Assembly (NCBI GenBank): GCA_947471745.1
Contig: CANJKZ010000533.1
Coordinates: forward strand, 134,001-198,000
Direction of reading: 5' to 3'
DNA length: 64,000 bases
Origin: Closterium sp. Naga37s-1
Taxonomy: Eukaryota; Streptophyta; Zygnematophyceae; Desmidiales; Closteriaceae
Shown here: positions 21,154-33,300 of the stretch, piece by piece
Position numbering within the stretch: position 1 is the first letter of the stretch
Layout of the letters: each line of letters begins with the position of its first letter
Notes under the pieces: generated by a model
Told to the model about the DNA's origin: nothing
What the model saw: the letters and a program-made list of their open reading frames with translations, nothing else
Database searches by the model: none
Program-made: the position numbers and the translations under genes

Positions 21154-21306
21154 CAGTGTGTGCGCTGTCCTGTGCTGTCCGAAGGGAGCGCATTTGGCCA
21201 ACGGGAGGTGGTTGCGAATGGCTAAGCGGGCAGCAGCGTCGCGAGTCAGCCACTGTGAACGAGTCGCACTGTCAGCTGTGTCGGGAGGGGCTGGAGTGGC
21301 GCCAGA
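21154..21306 (+). other. Unique 153-bp island inside the minisatellite
   Basis: The only non-repeat sequence in the 45-kb array. It starts GTACAG then TGTGTGCGC and ends as GGGCGGTGCAGC units resume. Taking ACAG as an acceptor and the phase-0 end of Rsm22-like exon 7, the frame reads 22 codons from 21157 (CVRCPVLSEG, later FGQRE) to TAA at 21223-21225. The CP and QR residues faintly recall the C-terminal metal-binding segment of the family, but the match is too short to call an exon. It may equally be ancestral intron sequence that the array invaded from both sides. Confidence 0.8.
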
Positions 21307-24300
21307 CGGGCGGTGCAGCGTAAGAGCGGGCAGTGCAGCGTATGAGCGGGCGGTGCAGCGTATGAGCGTGCGGTGCAGGGTATGAGCGTGCGGTGCAGCG
21401 TATGAGCGTGCGGTGCAGCGTATGATCGGGCGGTGCAGCGTAAGAGCGGGCGGTGCAGCGTATGAGCGGGCGGTGCAGCGTATGAGCGTGCGGTGCAGGG
21501 TATGAGCGTGCGGTGCAGCGTATGAGCGGGCGGTGCAGCGTATGAGCGTGCGGTGCAGCGTTTGAGCGGGCGGTGCAGCGTATGAGCGTGCGGTGCTGCG
21601 TATGAGCGGGCGGTGCAGCTTATGAGCGGGCGGTGCAGCGTATGAGCGGGCGGTGCTGCGTATGAGCGGGCGGTGCAGCGTATGAGCGGGCGGTGCAGCG
21701 TATGAGCAGGCGGTGCAGCGTATGAGCGGGCGGTGCAGCGTAGGAGCGGGCGGTGCAGCGTATGAGCGGGCGGTGCAGCGTATGAGCGGGCGGTGCAGCG
21801 TATGAGCGGGCGGTGCAGCGTATGAGCGTGCGGTGCAGCGTATGAGCGGGCGGTGCAGCGTATGAGCGGGCGGTGCAGCGTATGAGCGGGCGGTGCAGCG
21901 TATGAGCGTGCGGTGCAGGGTATGAGCGTGCGGTGCAGCGTATGAGCTGGCGGTGCAGCGTATGAGCGTGCGGTGCAGCGTATGAGCGGGCGGTGCAGCG
22001 TATGAGCGTGCGGTGCAGCGTATGAGCGGGCGGTGCAGCGTATGAGCGTGCGGTGCAGCGTATGAGCGTGCGGTGCAGCGTATGAGCGGGCGGTGCAGCG
22101 TATGAGCGGGCGGTGCAGCGTATGAGCGTGCGGTGCAGCGTATGAGCGGGCGGTGCAGCGTATGAGCGGGCGGTGCAGCGTAAGAGCGGGCGGTGCAGCG
22201 TATGAGCGGGCGGTGCAGCGTATGAGCGTGCGGTGCAGGGTATGAGCGTGCGGTGCAGCGTATGAGCGGGCGGTGCAGGGTATGAGCGGGCGGTGCAGCG
22301 TATGAGCGGGCGGTGCTGCGTATGAGCGGGCGGTGCAGCGTATGAGCGGGCGGTGCAGCGTATGAGCGGGCGGTGCAGCGTAAGAGCGGGCGGTGCAGCG
22401 TATGAGCGGGCGGTGCAGCGTATGAGCGTGCGGTGCAGGGTATGAGCGTGCGGTGCAGCGTATGAGCGGGCGGTGCAGCGTATGAGCGTGCGGTGCAGCG
22501 TATGAGCGGGCGGTGCAGCGTATGAGCGTGCGGTGCTGCGTATGAGCGGGCGGTGCAGCGTATGAGCGGGCGGTGCAGCGTATGAGCGGGCGGTGCAGCG
22601 TAGGAGCGGGCGGTGCAACGTATGAGCGGGCGGTGCAGCGTATGAGCGGGCGGTGCAGCGTATGAGCGTGCGGTGCAGCGTATGAGCGGGCGGTGCAGCG
22701 TATGAGCGGGCGGTGCAGCGTATGAGCGTGCGGTGCAGCGTATGAGCGGGCGGTGCAGCGTATGAGCGGGCGGTGCAGCGTAAGAGCGGGCGGTGCAGCG
22801 TATGAGCGGGCGGTGCAGCGTATGAGCGTGCGGTGCAGGGTATGAGCGTGCGGTGCAGCGTATGAGCTGGCGGTGCAGCGTATGAGCGTGCGGTGCAGCG
22901 TATGAGCGGGCGGTGCAGCGTATGAGCGTGCGGTGCTGCGTATGAGCGGGCGGTGCAGCGTATGAGCGGGCGGTGCAGCGTATGAGCGGGCGGTGCTGCG
23001 TATGAGCGGGCGGTGCAGCGTATGAGCGGGCGGTGCAGCGTATGAGCGTGCGGTGCAGCGTATGAGCGGGCGGTGCAGCGTATGAGCAGGCGGTGCAGCG
23101 AATAAGCGGGCGGTGCAGCGTATGAGCGTGCGGTGCAGGGTATGAGCGTGCGGTGCAGCGTATGAGCTGGCGGTGCAGCGTATGAGCGTGCGGTGCAGCG
23201 TATGAGCGGGCGGTGCAGCGTATGAGCGTGCGGTGCAGCGTATGAGCGGGCGGTGCAGCGTATGAGCGTGCGGTGCAGCGTATGAGCGTGCGGTGCAGCG
23301 TATGAGCGGGCGGTGCAGCGTATGAGCGGGCGGTGCAGCGTATGAGCGTGCGGTGCAGCGTATGAGCGGGCGGTGCAGCGTATGAGCGGGCGGTGCAGCG
23401 TAAGAGCGGGCGGTGCAGCGTATGAGCGGGCGGTGCAGCTTATGAGCGGGCGGTGCAGCGTATGAGCGGGCGGTGCAGCGTATGAGCGGGCGGTGCAGCG
23501 TATGAGCGTGCGGTGCAGCGTTTGAGCGGGCGGTGCAGCGTATGAGCGTGCGGTGCAGCGTTTGAGCGGGCGGTGCAGCGTATGAGCGTGCGGTGCTGCG
23601 TATGAGCGGGCGGTGCAGCGTATGAGCGGGCGGTGCAGCGTATGAGCGGGCGGTGCAGCGTATGAGCGGGCGGTGCAGCGTATGAGCGTGCGGTGCAGGG
23701 TATGAGCGTGCGGTGCAGCGTATGAGCTGGCGGTGCAGCGTATGAGCGTGCGGTGCAGCGTATGAGCGGGCGGTGCAGCGTATGAGCGTGCGGTGCTGCG
23801 TATGAGCGGGCGGTGCAGCGTATGAGCGGGCGGTGCAGCGTATGAGCGGGCGGTGCTGCGTATGAGCGGGCGGTGCAGCGTATGAGCGGGTGGTGCAGCG
23901 TATGAGCGTGCGGTGCAGCGTATGAGCGGGCGGTGCAGCGTATGAGCGGGCGGTGCAGCGTATGAGTGTGCGGTGCTGCGTATGAGCGGGCGGTGCAGCG
24001 TATGAGCGGCGGTGCAGCGTATGAGCGGGCGGTGCTGCGTATGAGCGGGCGGTGCAGCGTATGAGCGGGCGGTGCAGCGTATGAGCGTGCGGTGCAGCGT
24101 ATGAGCGGGCGGTGCAGCGTATGAGCGGGCGGTGCAGCGTATGAGCGGGCGGTGCAGCGTATGAGCGTGCGGTGCAGGGTATGAGCGTGCGGTGCAGCGT
24201 ATGAGCTGGCGGTGCAGCGTATGAGCGGGCGGTGCAGCGTATGAGCGGGCGGTGCAGCGTATGAGCGGGCGGTGCAGCGTATGAGCGGGCGGTGCAGCGT

Positions 24301-27300
24301 ATGAGCGTGCGGTGCAGCGTATGAGCGTGCGGTGCAGCGTATGAGCGGGCGGTGCAGCGTATGAGCGGGCGGTGCAGCGTATGAGCGTGCGGTGCAGCGT
24401 ATGAGCGGGCGGTGCAGCGTATGAGCGGGCGGTGCAGCGTAAGAGCGGGCGGTGCAGCGTATGAGCGGGCGGTGCAGCGTATGAGCGTGCGGTGCAGGGT
24501 ATGAGCGTGCGGTGCAGCGTATGAACGGGCGGTGCAGGGTATGAGCGGGCGGTGCAGCGTATGAGCGGGCGGTGCTGCGTATGAGCGGGCGGTGCAGCGT
24601 ATGAGCGGGCGGTGCAGCGTATGAGCGGGCGGTGCAGCGTAAGAGCGGGCGGTGCAGCGTATGAGCGGGCGGTGCAGCGTATGAGCGTGCGGTGCAGGGT
24701 ATGAGCGTGCGGTGCAGCGTATGAGCGGGCGGTGCAGCGTATGAGCGTGCGGTGCAGCGTATGAGCGGGCGGTGCAGCGTATGAGCGTGCGGTGCTGCGT
24801 ATGAGCGGGCGGTGCAGCGTATGAGCGGGCGGTGCAGCGTAGGAGCGGGCGGTGCAGCGTAGGAGCGGGCGGTGCAGCGTATGAGCGGGCGGTGCAGCGT
24901 ATGAGCGGGCGGTGCAGCGTATGAGCGTGCGGTGCAGCGTATGAGCGGGCGGTGAAGCGTATGAGCGGGCGGTGCAGCGTATGAGCGTGCGGTGCAGCGT
25001 ATGAGCGGGCGGTGCAGCGTATGAGCGGGCGGTGCAGCGTAAGAGCGGGCGGTGCAGCGTATGAGCGGGCGGTGCAGCGTATGAGCGGGCGGTGCAGGGT
25101 ATGAGCGTGCGGTGCAGCGTATGAGCTGGCGGTGCAGCGTATGAGCGTGCGGTGCAGCGTATGAGCGGGCGGTGCAGCGTATGAGCGTGCGGTGCAGCGT
25201 ATGAGCGGGCGGTGCAGCGTATGAGCGGGCGGTGCAGCGTAAGAGCGGGCGGTGCAGCGTATGCGCGGGCGGTGCAGCGTATGAGCGTGCGGTGCAGGGT
25301 ATGAGCGTGCGGTGCAGCGTATGAGCGGGCGGTGCAGCGTATGAGCGTGTGGTGCAGCGTTTGAGCGGGCGGTGCTGCGTATGAGCGGGCGGTGCTGCGT
25401 ATGAGCGGGCGGTGCAGCTTATGAGCGGGCGGTGCAGCGTATGAGCGGGCGGTGCTGCGTATGAGCGGGCGGTGCTGCGTATGAGCGGGCGGTGCAGCGT
25501 ATGAGCGGGCGGTGCAGCGTAAGAGCGGGCGGTGCAGCGTAGGAGTGGGCGGTGCAGCTTATGAGCGGGCGGTGCAGCGTATGAGCGGGCGGTGCAGCGT
25601 ATGAGCGGGCGGTGCAGCGTATGAGCGGGCGGTGCAGCGTATGAGCGGGCGGTGCAGCGTATGAGCGGGCGGTGCAGCGTATGAGCGGGCGGTGCCGCGT
25701 ATGAGCGGGCGGTGCAGCGTATGAGCGTGCGGTGCAGGGTACGAGCGTGCGGTGCAGCGTATGAGCGGGCGGTTCAGCGTATGAGCGGGCGGTGCAGCGT
25801 ATGAGCGGGCGGTGCAGCGTATGAGCGGGCGGTGCAGCGTATGAGCGGGCGGTGCAGCGTAAGAGCGGGCGGTGCAGCGTATGAGCGGGCGGTGCAGCGT
25901 ATGAGCGGGCGGTGCAGGGTATGAGCGTGCGGTGCAGCGTATGAGCGGGCGGTGCAGCGTATGAGCGTGCGGTGCAGCGTATGAGCGGGCGGTGCAGCGT
26001 ATGAGCGTGCGGTGCTGCGTATGAGCGGGCGGTGCTGCGTATGAGCGGGCGGTGCAGCGTATGAGCGGGCGGTGCTGCGTATGAGCGGGCGGTGCAGCGT
26101 ATGAGCGGGCGGTGCAGCGTATGAGCGGGCGGTGCAGCGTAGGAGCGGGCGGTGCAGCGTAGGAGCGGGCGGTGCTGCGTATGAGCGGGCGGTGCAGCGT
26201 ATGAGCGGGCGGTGCAGCGTATGAGCGGGCGGTGCAGCGTATGAGCGGGCGGTGCAGCGTATGAGCGGGCGGTGCAGCGTATGAGTGTGCGGTGCAGCGT
26301 ATGAGCGTGCGGTGCAGCGTATGAGCGTGCGGTGCAGCGTATGAGCGTGCGGTGCAGCGTATGAGCGGGCGGTGCAGCGTATGAGCGGGCGGTGCAGCGT
26401 AAGAGCGGGCGGTGCAGCGTAAGAGCGGGCGGTGCAGCGTATGAGCGTGCGGTGCAGGGTATGAGCGTGCGGTGCAGCGTATGAGCTGGCGGTGCAGCGT
26501 ATGAGCTGGCGGTGCAGCGTATGAGCGGGCGGTGCAGCGTATGAGCGTGCGGTGCTGCGTATGAGCGGGCGGTGCTGCGTATGAGCGGGCGGTGCTGCGT
26601 ATGAGCGGGCGGTGCTGCGTATGAGCGGGCGGTGCTGCGTATGAGCGTGCGGTGCAGGGTATGAGCGTGCGGTGCAGCGTATGAGCGGGCGGTGCAGCGT
26701 ATGAGCGTGTGGTGCAGCGTATGAGCGTGGGGTGCAGCGTTTGAGCGGGCGGTGCTGCGTATGAGCGGGCGGTGCTGCGTATGAGCGGGCGGTGCAGCTT
26801 ATGAGCGGGCGGTGCAGCTTATGAGCGGGCGGTGCAGCGTATGAGCGGGCGGTGCAGCGTATGAGCGGGCGGTGCTGCGTATGAGCGTGCGGTTCTGCGT
26901 ATGAGCGGGCGGTGCAGCGTATGAGCGGGCGGTGCAGCGTAAGAGCGGGCGGTGCAGCGTAAGAGCGGGCGGTGCAGCGTATGAGCGGGCGGTGCAGCTT
27001 ATGAGCGGGCGGTGCAGCGTATGAGCGGGCGGTGCAGCGTATGAGCGGGCGGTGCAGCGTATGAGCGGGCGGTGCAGCGTATGAGCGGGCGGTGCAGCGT
27101 ATGAGCGGGCGGTGCAGGGTATGAGCGTGCGGTGCAGCGTATGAGCTGGCGGTGCAGCGTATGAGCGTGCGGTGCAGCGTATGAGCGGGCGGTGCAGCGT
27201 ATGAGCGTGCGGTGCAGCGTATGAGCGGGCGGTGCAGCGTATGAGCGTTCGGTGCAGGGTATGAGCGTGCGGTTCAGCGTATGAGCGGGCGGTGCAGCGT

Positions 27301-30300
27301 ATGAGCGGGCGGTGCAGCGTATGAGCGGGCGGTGCAGCGTATGAGCGGGCGGTGCAGCGTAAGAGCGGGCGGTGCAGCGTATGAGCGTGCGGTGCAGCGT
27401 ATGAGCGGGCGGTGCAGGGTATGAGCGTGCGGTGCAGCGTATGAGCGGGCGGTGCAGCGTATGAGCGTGCGGTGCAGCGTATGAGCGGGCGGTGCAGCGT
27501 ATGAGCGTGCGGTGCTGCGTATGAGCGGGCGGTGCAGCGTATGAGCGGGCGGTGCAGCGTATGAGCGGGCGGTGCTGCGTATGAGCGGGCGGTGCAGCGT
27601 ATGAGCGGGCGGTGCAGCGTATGAGCGGGCGGTGCAGCGTAGGAGCGGGCGGTGCAGCGTAGGAGCGGGCGGTGCAGCGTATGAGCGGGCGGTGCTGCGT
27701 ATGAGCGGGCGGTGCAGCGTATGAGCGGGCGGTGCAGCGTATGAGCGGGCGGTGCAGCGTATGAGCGGGCGGTGCAGCGTATGAGCGGGCGGTGCAGCGT
27801 ATGAGCGTGCGGTGCAGCGTATGAGCGTGCGGTGCAGCGTATGAGCGTGCGGTGCAGCGTATGAGCGGGCGGTGCAGCGTATGAGCGGGCAGTGCAGCGT
27901 ATGAGCGGGCGGTGCAGCGTAAGAGCGGGCGGTGCAGCGTATGAGCGGGCGGTGCAGCGTATGAGCGTGCGGTGCAGGGTATGAGCGTGCGGTGCAGCGT
28001 ATGAGCTGGCGGTGCAGCGTATGAGCGTGCGGTGCAGCGTATGAGCGGGCGGTGCAGCGTATGAGCGTGCGGTGCTGCGTATGAGCGGGCGGTGCAGCGT
28101 ATGAGCGGGCGGTGCAGCGTATGAGCGGGCGGTGCAGCGTATGAGCGGGCGGTGCAGCGTATGAGCGGGCGGTGCAGCCTTAGAGCGGGCGGTGCAGCGT
28201 ATGAGCGGGCGGTGGAGCCTAGGAGCGGGCGGTGCAGCGTATGAGCGTGCGGTGCAGCGTATGAGCGTGCGGTGCAGCGTATGAGCGTGCGGTGCAGCGT
28301 ATGAGCGGGCGGTGCAGCGTATGAGCGGGCGGTGCAGCGTATGAGCGTGCGGTGCAGCGTATGAGCGGGCGGTGCAGCGTATGAGCGGGCGGTGCAGCGT
28401 AAGAGCGGGCGGTGCAGCGTATGAGCGGGCGGTGCAGCGTATGAGCGTGCGGTGCAGGGTATGAGCGTGCGGTGCAGCGTATGAGCGGGCGGTGCAGCGT
28501 ATGAGCGTGTGGTGCAGCGTTTGAGCGGGCGGTGCAGCGTTTGAGCGGGCGGTGCAGCGTATGAGCGGGCGGTGCTGCGTATGAGCGGGCGGTGCAGCGT
28601 ATGAGCGGGCGGTGCAGCGTATGAGCGTGCGGTTCAGCGTATGAGCGGGCGGTTCAGCGTATGAGCGGGCGGTGCAGCGTATGAGCGGGCGGTGCAGCGT
28701 AAGAGCGGGCGGTGCAGCGTATGAGCGGGCGGTGCTGCGTATGAGCGGGCGGTGCAGCGTATGAGCGGGCGGTGCAGCGTATGAGCGGGCGGTGCAGCGT
28801 ATGAGCGGGCGGTGCAGCGTATGAGCGTGCGGTGCAGGGTATGAGCGTGCGGTGCAGCGTATGAGCTGGCGGTGCAGCGTATGAGCGTGCGGTGCAGCGT
28901 ATGAGCGGGCGGTGCAGCGTATGAGCGTGCGGTGCAGCGTATGAGCGGGCGGTGCAGCGTATGAGCGGGCGGTGCAGCGTATGAGCGTGCGGTGCAGGGT
29001 ATGAGCGTGCGGTTCAGCGTATGAGCGGGCGGTGCAGCGTATGAGCGGGCGGTGCAGCGTATGAGCGGGCGGTGCAGCGTATGAGCAGGCGGTGCAGCGT
29101 AAGAGCGGGCGGTGCAGCGTATGAGCGGGCGGTGCAGCGTATGAGCGGGCGGTGCAGGGTATGAGCGTGCGGTGCAGCGTATGAGCGGGCGGTGCAGCGT
29201 ATGAGCGTGCGGTGCAGCGTATGAGCGGGCGGTGCAGCGTATGAGCGTGCGGTGCTGCGTATGAGCGGGCGGTGCAGCGTATGAGCGGGCGGTGCAGCGT
29301 ATGAGCGGGCGGTGCTGCGTATGAGCGCGCGGTGCAGCGTATGAGCGGGCGGTGCAGCGTATGAGCGGGCGGTGCAGCGTAAGAGCGTGCGGTGCAGCGT
29401 ATGAGCGGGCGGTGCAGCGTATGAGCGGGCGGTGCAGCGTATGAGCGTGCGGTGCAGGGTATGAGCCGGCGGTGCAGCGTATGAGCGTGCGGTGCAGCGG
29501 GTGCAGCGCATGAGCGTGCGGTGCAGCGTATGATCGTGCGGTGCCGCGTATGAGCGGGCGGTGCAGCGTATGAGCGGGCGGTACAGCGTATGAGCGGGCG
29601 GTGCAGCGTATGAGCGGGCGGTGCAGCGTATGAGCGGGCGGTGCAGCGTATGAGCGGGCGGTGCAGCGTATGAGCGGGCGGTGCAGCGTATGAGCGAGCG
29701 GTGCAGCGTATGAGCGGGCGGTGCAGCCTATGACCGGGCGGTGCAGCGTATGAGCGGGCGGTGCAGCGTATGAGCGGGCGGTGCAGCGTAAGAGCTGGTG
29801 GTGCAGCGTATGAGCGGACGGTGCAGCGTATGAGCGGGCGGTGCAGCGTATGAGCGTGCGGTGCAGGGTATGAGCGTGCGGTGCAGCGTATGAGCGGGCG
29901 GTGCAGCGTATGAGCGTGCGGTGCAGGGTATGAGCGTGCGGTGCAGCGTATGAGCTGGCGGTGCAGCGTATGAGCGTGAGCGGGCGGTGCAGCGTATGAG
30001 CGGGCGGTGCAGCGTATGAGCGGGCGGTGCAGCGTATGAGCGGGCGGTGCAGCGTATGAGCGGGCGGTGCTGCGTATGAGCGGGCGGTGCAGCGTATGAG
30101 CGGGCGGTGCAGCCTTAGAGCGGGCGGTGCAGCGTATGAGCGGGCGGTGCAGCATAGGAGCGGGCGGTGCAGCGTATGAGCGTGCGGTGCAGCGTATGAG
30201 CGGGCGGTGCAGCGTATGAGCGTGCGGTGCAGCGTATGAGCGTGCGGTGCAGCGTATGAGCGGGCGGTGCAGCGTATGAGCGGGCGGTGCAGCGTATGAG

Positions 30301-33300
30301 CGGGCGGTGCAGCGTATGAGCGGGCGGTGCAGCGTAGGAGCGGGCGGTGCAGCGTATGAGCGGGCGGTGCTGCGTATGAGCGGGCGGTGCAGCGTATGAG
30401 CGGGCGGTGCAGCGTATGAGCGGGCGGTGCAGCGTATGAGCGGGCGGTGCAGCGTATGAGCGGGCGGTGCAGCGTATGAGCGTGCGGTGCAGCGTATGAG
30501 CGTGCGGTGCAGCGTATGAGCGTGCGGTGCAGCGTATGAGCGGGCGGTGCAGCGTATGAGCGGGCGGTGCAGCGTATGAGCGTGCGGTGCAGCGTATGAG
30601 CGGGCGGTGCAGCGTAAGAGCGGGCGGTGCAGCGTATGAGCGGGCGGTGCAGCGTATGAGCGTGCGGTGCAGGGTATGAGCGGGCGGTGCAGCGTATGAG
30701 CGTGCGGTGCAGCGTATGAGCGGGCGGTGCAGCGTATGAGCGTGCGGTGCAGCGTATGAGCGTGCGGTGCAGCGTATGAGCGGGCGGTGCAGCGATTGAG
30801 CGGGCGGTGCTGCGTATGAGCGGGCGGTGCAGCGTATGAGCGGGCGGTGCAGCGTATGAGCGGGCGGTGCAGCGTATGAGCGGGCGGTGCAGCGTATGAG
30901 CGTGCGGTGCAGCGTATGAGCGTGCGGTGCAGCGTATGAGCGGGCGGTGCAGCGTATGAGCGTGCGGTGCAGCGTATGAGCGGGCGGTGCAGCGTATGAG
31001 CGTGCGGTGCTGCGTATGAGCGGGCGGTGCAGCGTATGAGCGGGCGGTGCAGCGTATGAGCAGGCGGTGCTGCGTATGAGCGGGCGGTGCAGCGTATGAG
31101 CGGGCGGTGCAGCGTATGAGCGGGCGGTGCAGCGTAGGAGCGGGCGGTGCAGCGTAGGAGCGGGCGGTGCAGCGTATGAGCGGGCGGTGCAGCGTATGAG
31201 CGGGCGGTGCAGCGTATGAGCGTGCGGTGCAGCGTATGAGCGGGCGGTGCAGCGTATGAGCGGGCGGTGCAGCGTATGAGCGGGCGGTGCAGCGTATGAG
31301 CGGGCGGTGCAGCGTATGAGTGGGTGGTGCAGCGTATGAGCGGGCGGTGCAGCGTATGAGCGTACGGTGCAGCGTATGAGCGGGCGGTGCAGCGTATGAG
31401 CGGGCGGTGCAGCGTATGAGCGGGCGGTGCAGCGTATGAGCGGGCGGTGCAGCGTATGAGCGGGCGGTGCAGCGTATGAGCGGGCGGTGCAGCGTATGCG
31501 CGTGCAATGCAGCGTATGCGCGGGCGGTGTAGCGTATGAGCGTGCGGTGCAGCGTATGAGCGTGCGGTCCAGCGTATGAGCGTGCGGTGCAGGGTATGAG
31601 CGCGTGGTGCAGCGTATGGCGCGCGGTGCAGCGTATGAGCGGGCGGTGCAGCGTAGGAGCGGGCGGTGCAGCGTATGAGCGGGCGGTGCAGCGTATGAGC
31701 GGGCGGTGCAGCGTATGAGCGGGCGGTGCAGCGTATGAGCGTGCGGTGCAGCGTATGAGCGGGCGGTGCAGCGTATGAGCGGGCGGTGCAGCGTATGAGC
31801 GGGCGGTGCAGCGTATGAGCGCGCGGTGCAGCGTATGAGCGGGCGGTGCAGCGTATGAGCGGGCGGTGCAGCGTAAGAGCGTGCGGTGCAGCGTATGAGC
31901 GGGCGGTGCAGCGTATGAGCGGGCGGTGCAGCGTATGAGCGTGCGGTGCAGGGTATGAGCCGGCGGTGCAGCGTATGAGCGTGCGGTGCAGCGTATGAGC
32001 GGGCGGTGCTGCGTATGAGCGGGCGGTGCTGCGTATGAGCGGGCGGTGCAGCCTTAGAGCGGGCGGTGCAGCGTATGAGCGGGCGGTGCAGCGTATGAGC
32101 GTGCGGTGCAGCGTATGAGCGGGCGGTGCAGCGTATGAGCGGGCGGTGCAGCGTATGAGCGGGCGGTGCAGCGTATGAGCGGGCGGTGCAGCGTATGAGC
32201 GGGCGGTGCAGCGTATGAGCGGGCGGTGCAGCGTATGAGCGGGCGGTGCAGCGTATGCGCGTGCAATGCAGCGTATGCGCGGGCGGTGTAGCGTATGAGC
32301 GTGCGGTGCAGCGTATGAGCGTGCGGTCCAGCGTATGAGCGTGCGGTGCAGTGTATGAGCGCGTGGTGCAGCGTATGGCGCGCGGTGCAGCGTATGAGCG
32401 GGCGGTGCAGCGTAGGAGCGGGCGGTGCAGCGTATGAGCGGGCGGTGCAGCGTATGAGCGGGCGGTGCAGCGTATGAGCGGGCGGTGCAGCGTATGAGCG
32501 TGCGGTGCAGCGTATGAGCGGGCGGTGCAGCGTATGAGCGGGCGGTGCAGCGTATGAGCGGGCGGTGCAGCGTATGAGCGGCGGTGCAGCGTATGAGCGG
32601 GCGGTGCAGCGTATGAGCGGGCGGTGCAGCGTAATGAGCGTGCGGTGCAGCGTATGAGCGGGCGGTGCAGCGTATGAGCGGGCGGTGCAGCGTATGAGCG
32701 TGCGGTGCAGCGTATGAGCGGCGGTGCAGCGTATGAGCGTGCGGTGCAGCGGGTGCAGCGCTATGAGCGTGCGGTGCAGCGTATGATCGTGCGGTGCCGC
32801 GTATGAGCGGGCGGTGCAGCGTATGAGCGGGCGGTACAGCGTATGAGCGGGCGGTGCAGCGTATGAGCGGGCGGTGCAGCGTATGAGCGGGCGGTGCAGC
32901 GTATGAGCGGGCGGTGCAGCGTATGAGCGGGCGGTGCAGCGTATGAGCGGGCGGTGCAGCGTATGAGCGGGCGGTGCAGCGTATGAGCGGGCGGTGCAGC
33001 GTATGAGCGGGCGGTGCAGCGTATGAGCGGGCGGTGCAGCGTAAGAGCTGGTGGTGCAGCGTATGAGCGGACGGTGCAGCGTATGAGCGGGCGGTGCAGC
33101 GTATGAGCGGGCGGTGCAGCGTATGAGCGTGCGGTGCAGGGTATGAGCGTGCGGTGCAGCGTATGAGCGGGCGGTGCAGCGTATGAGCGTGCGGTGCAGC
33201 GTATGAGCTGGCGGTGCAGCGTATGAGCTGGCGGTGCAGCGTATGAGCGTGCGGTGCAGCGTATGAGCGGGCGGTGCAGCGTATGAGCGGGCGGTGCAGC

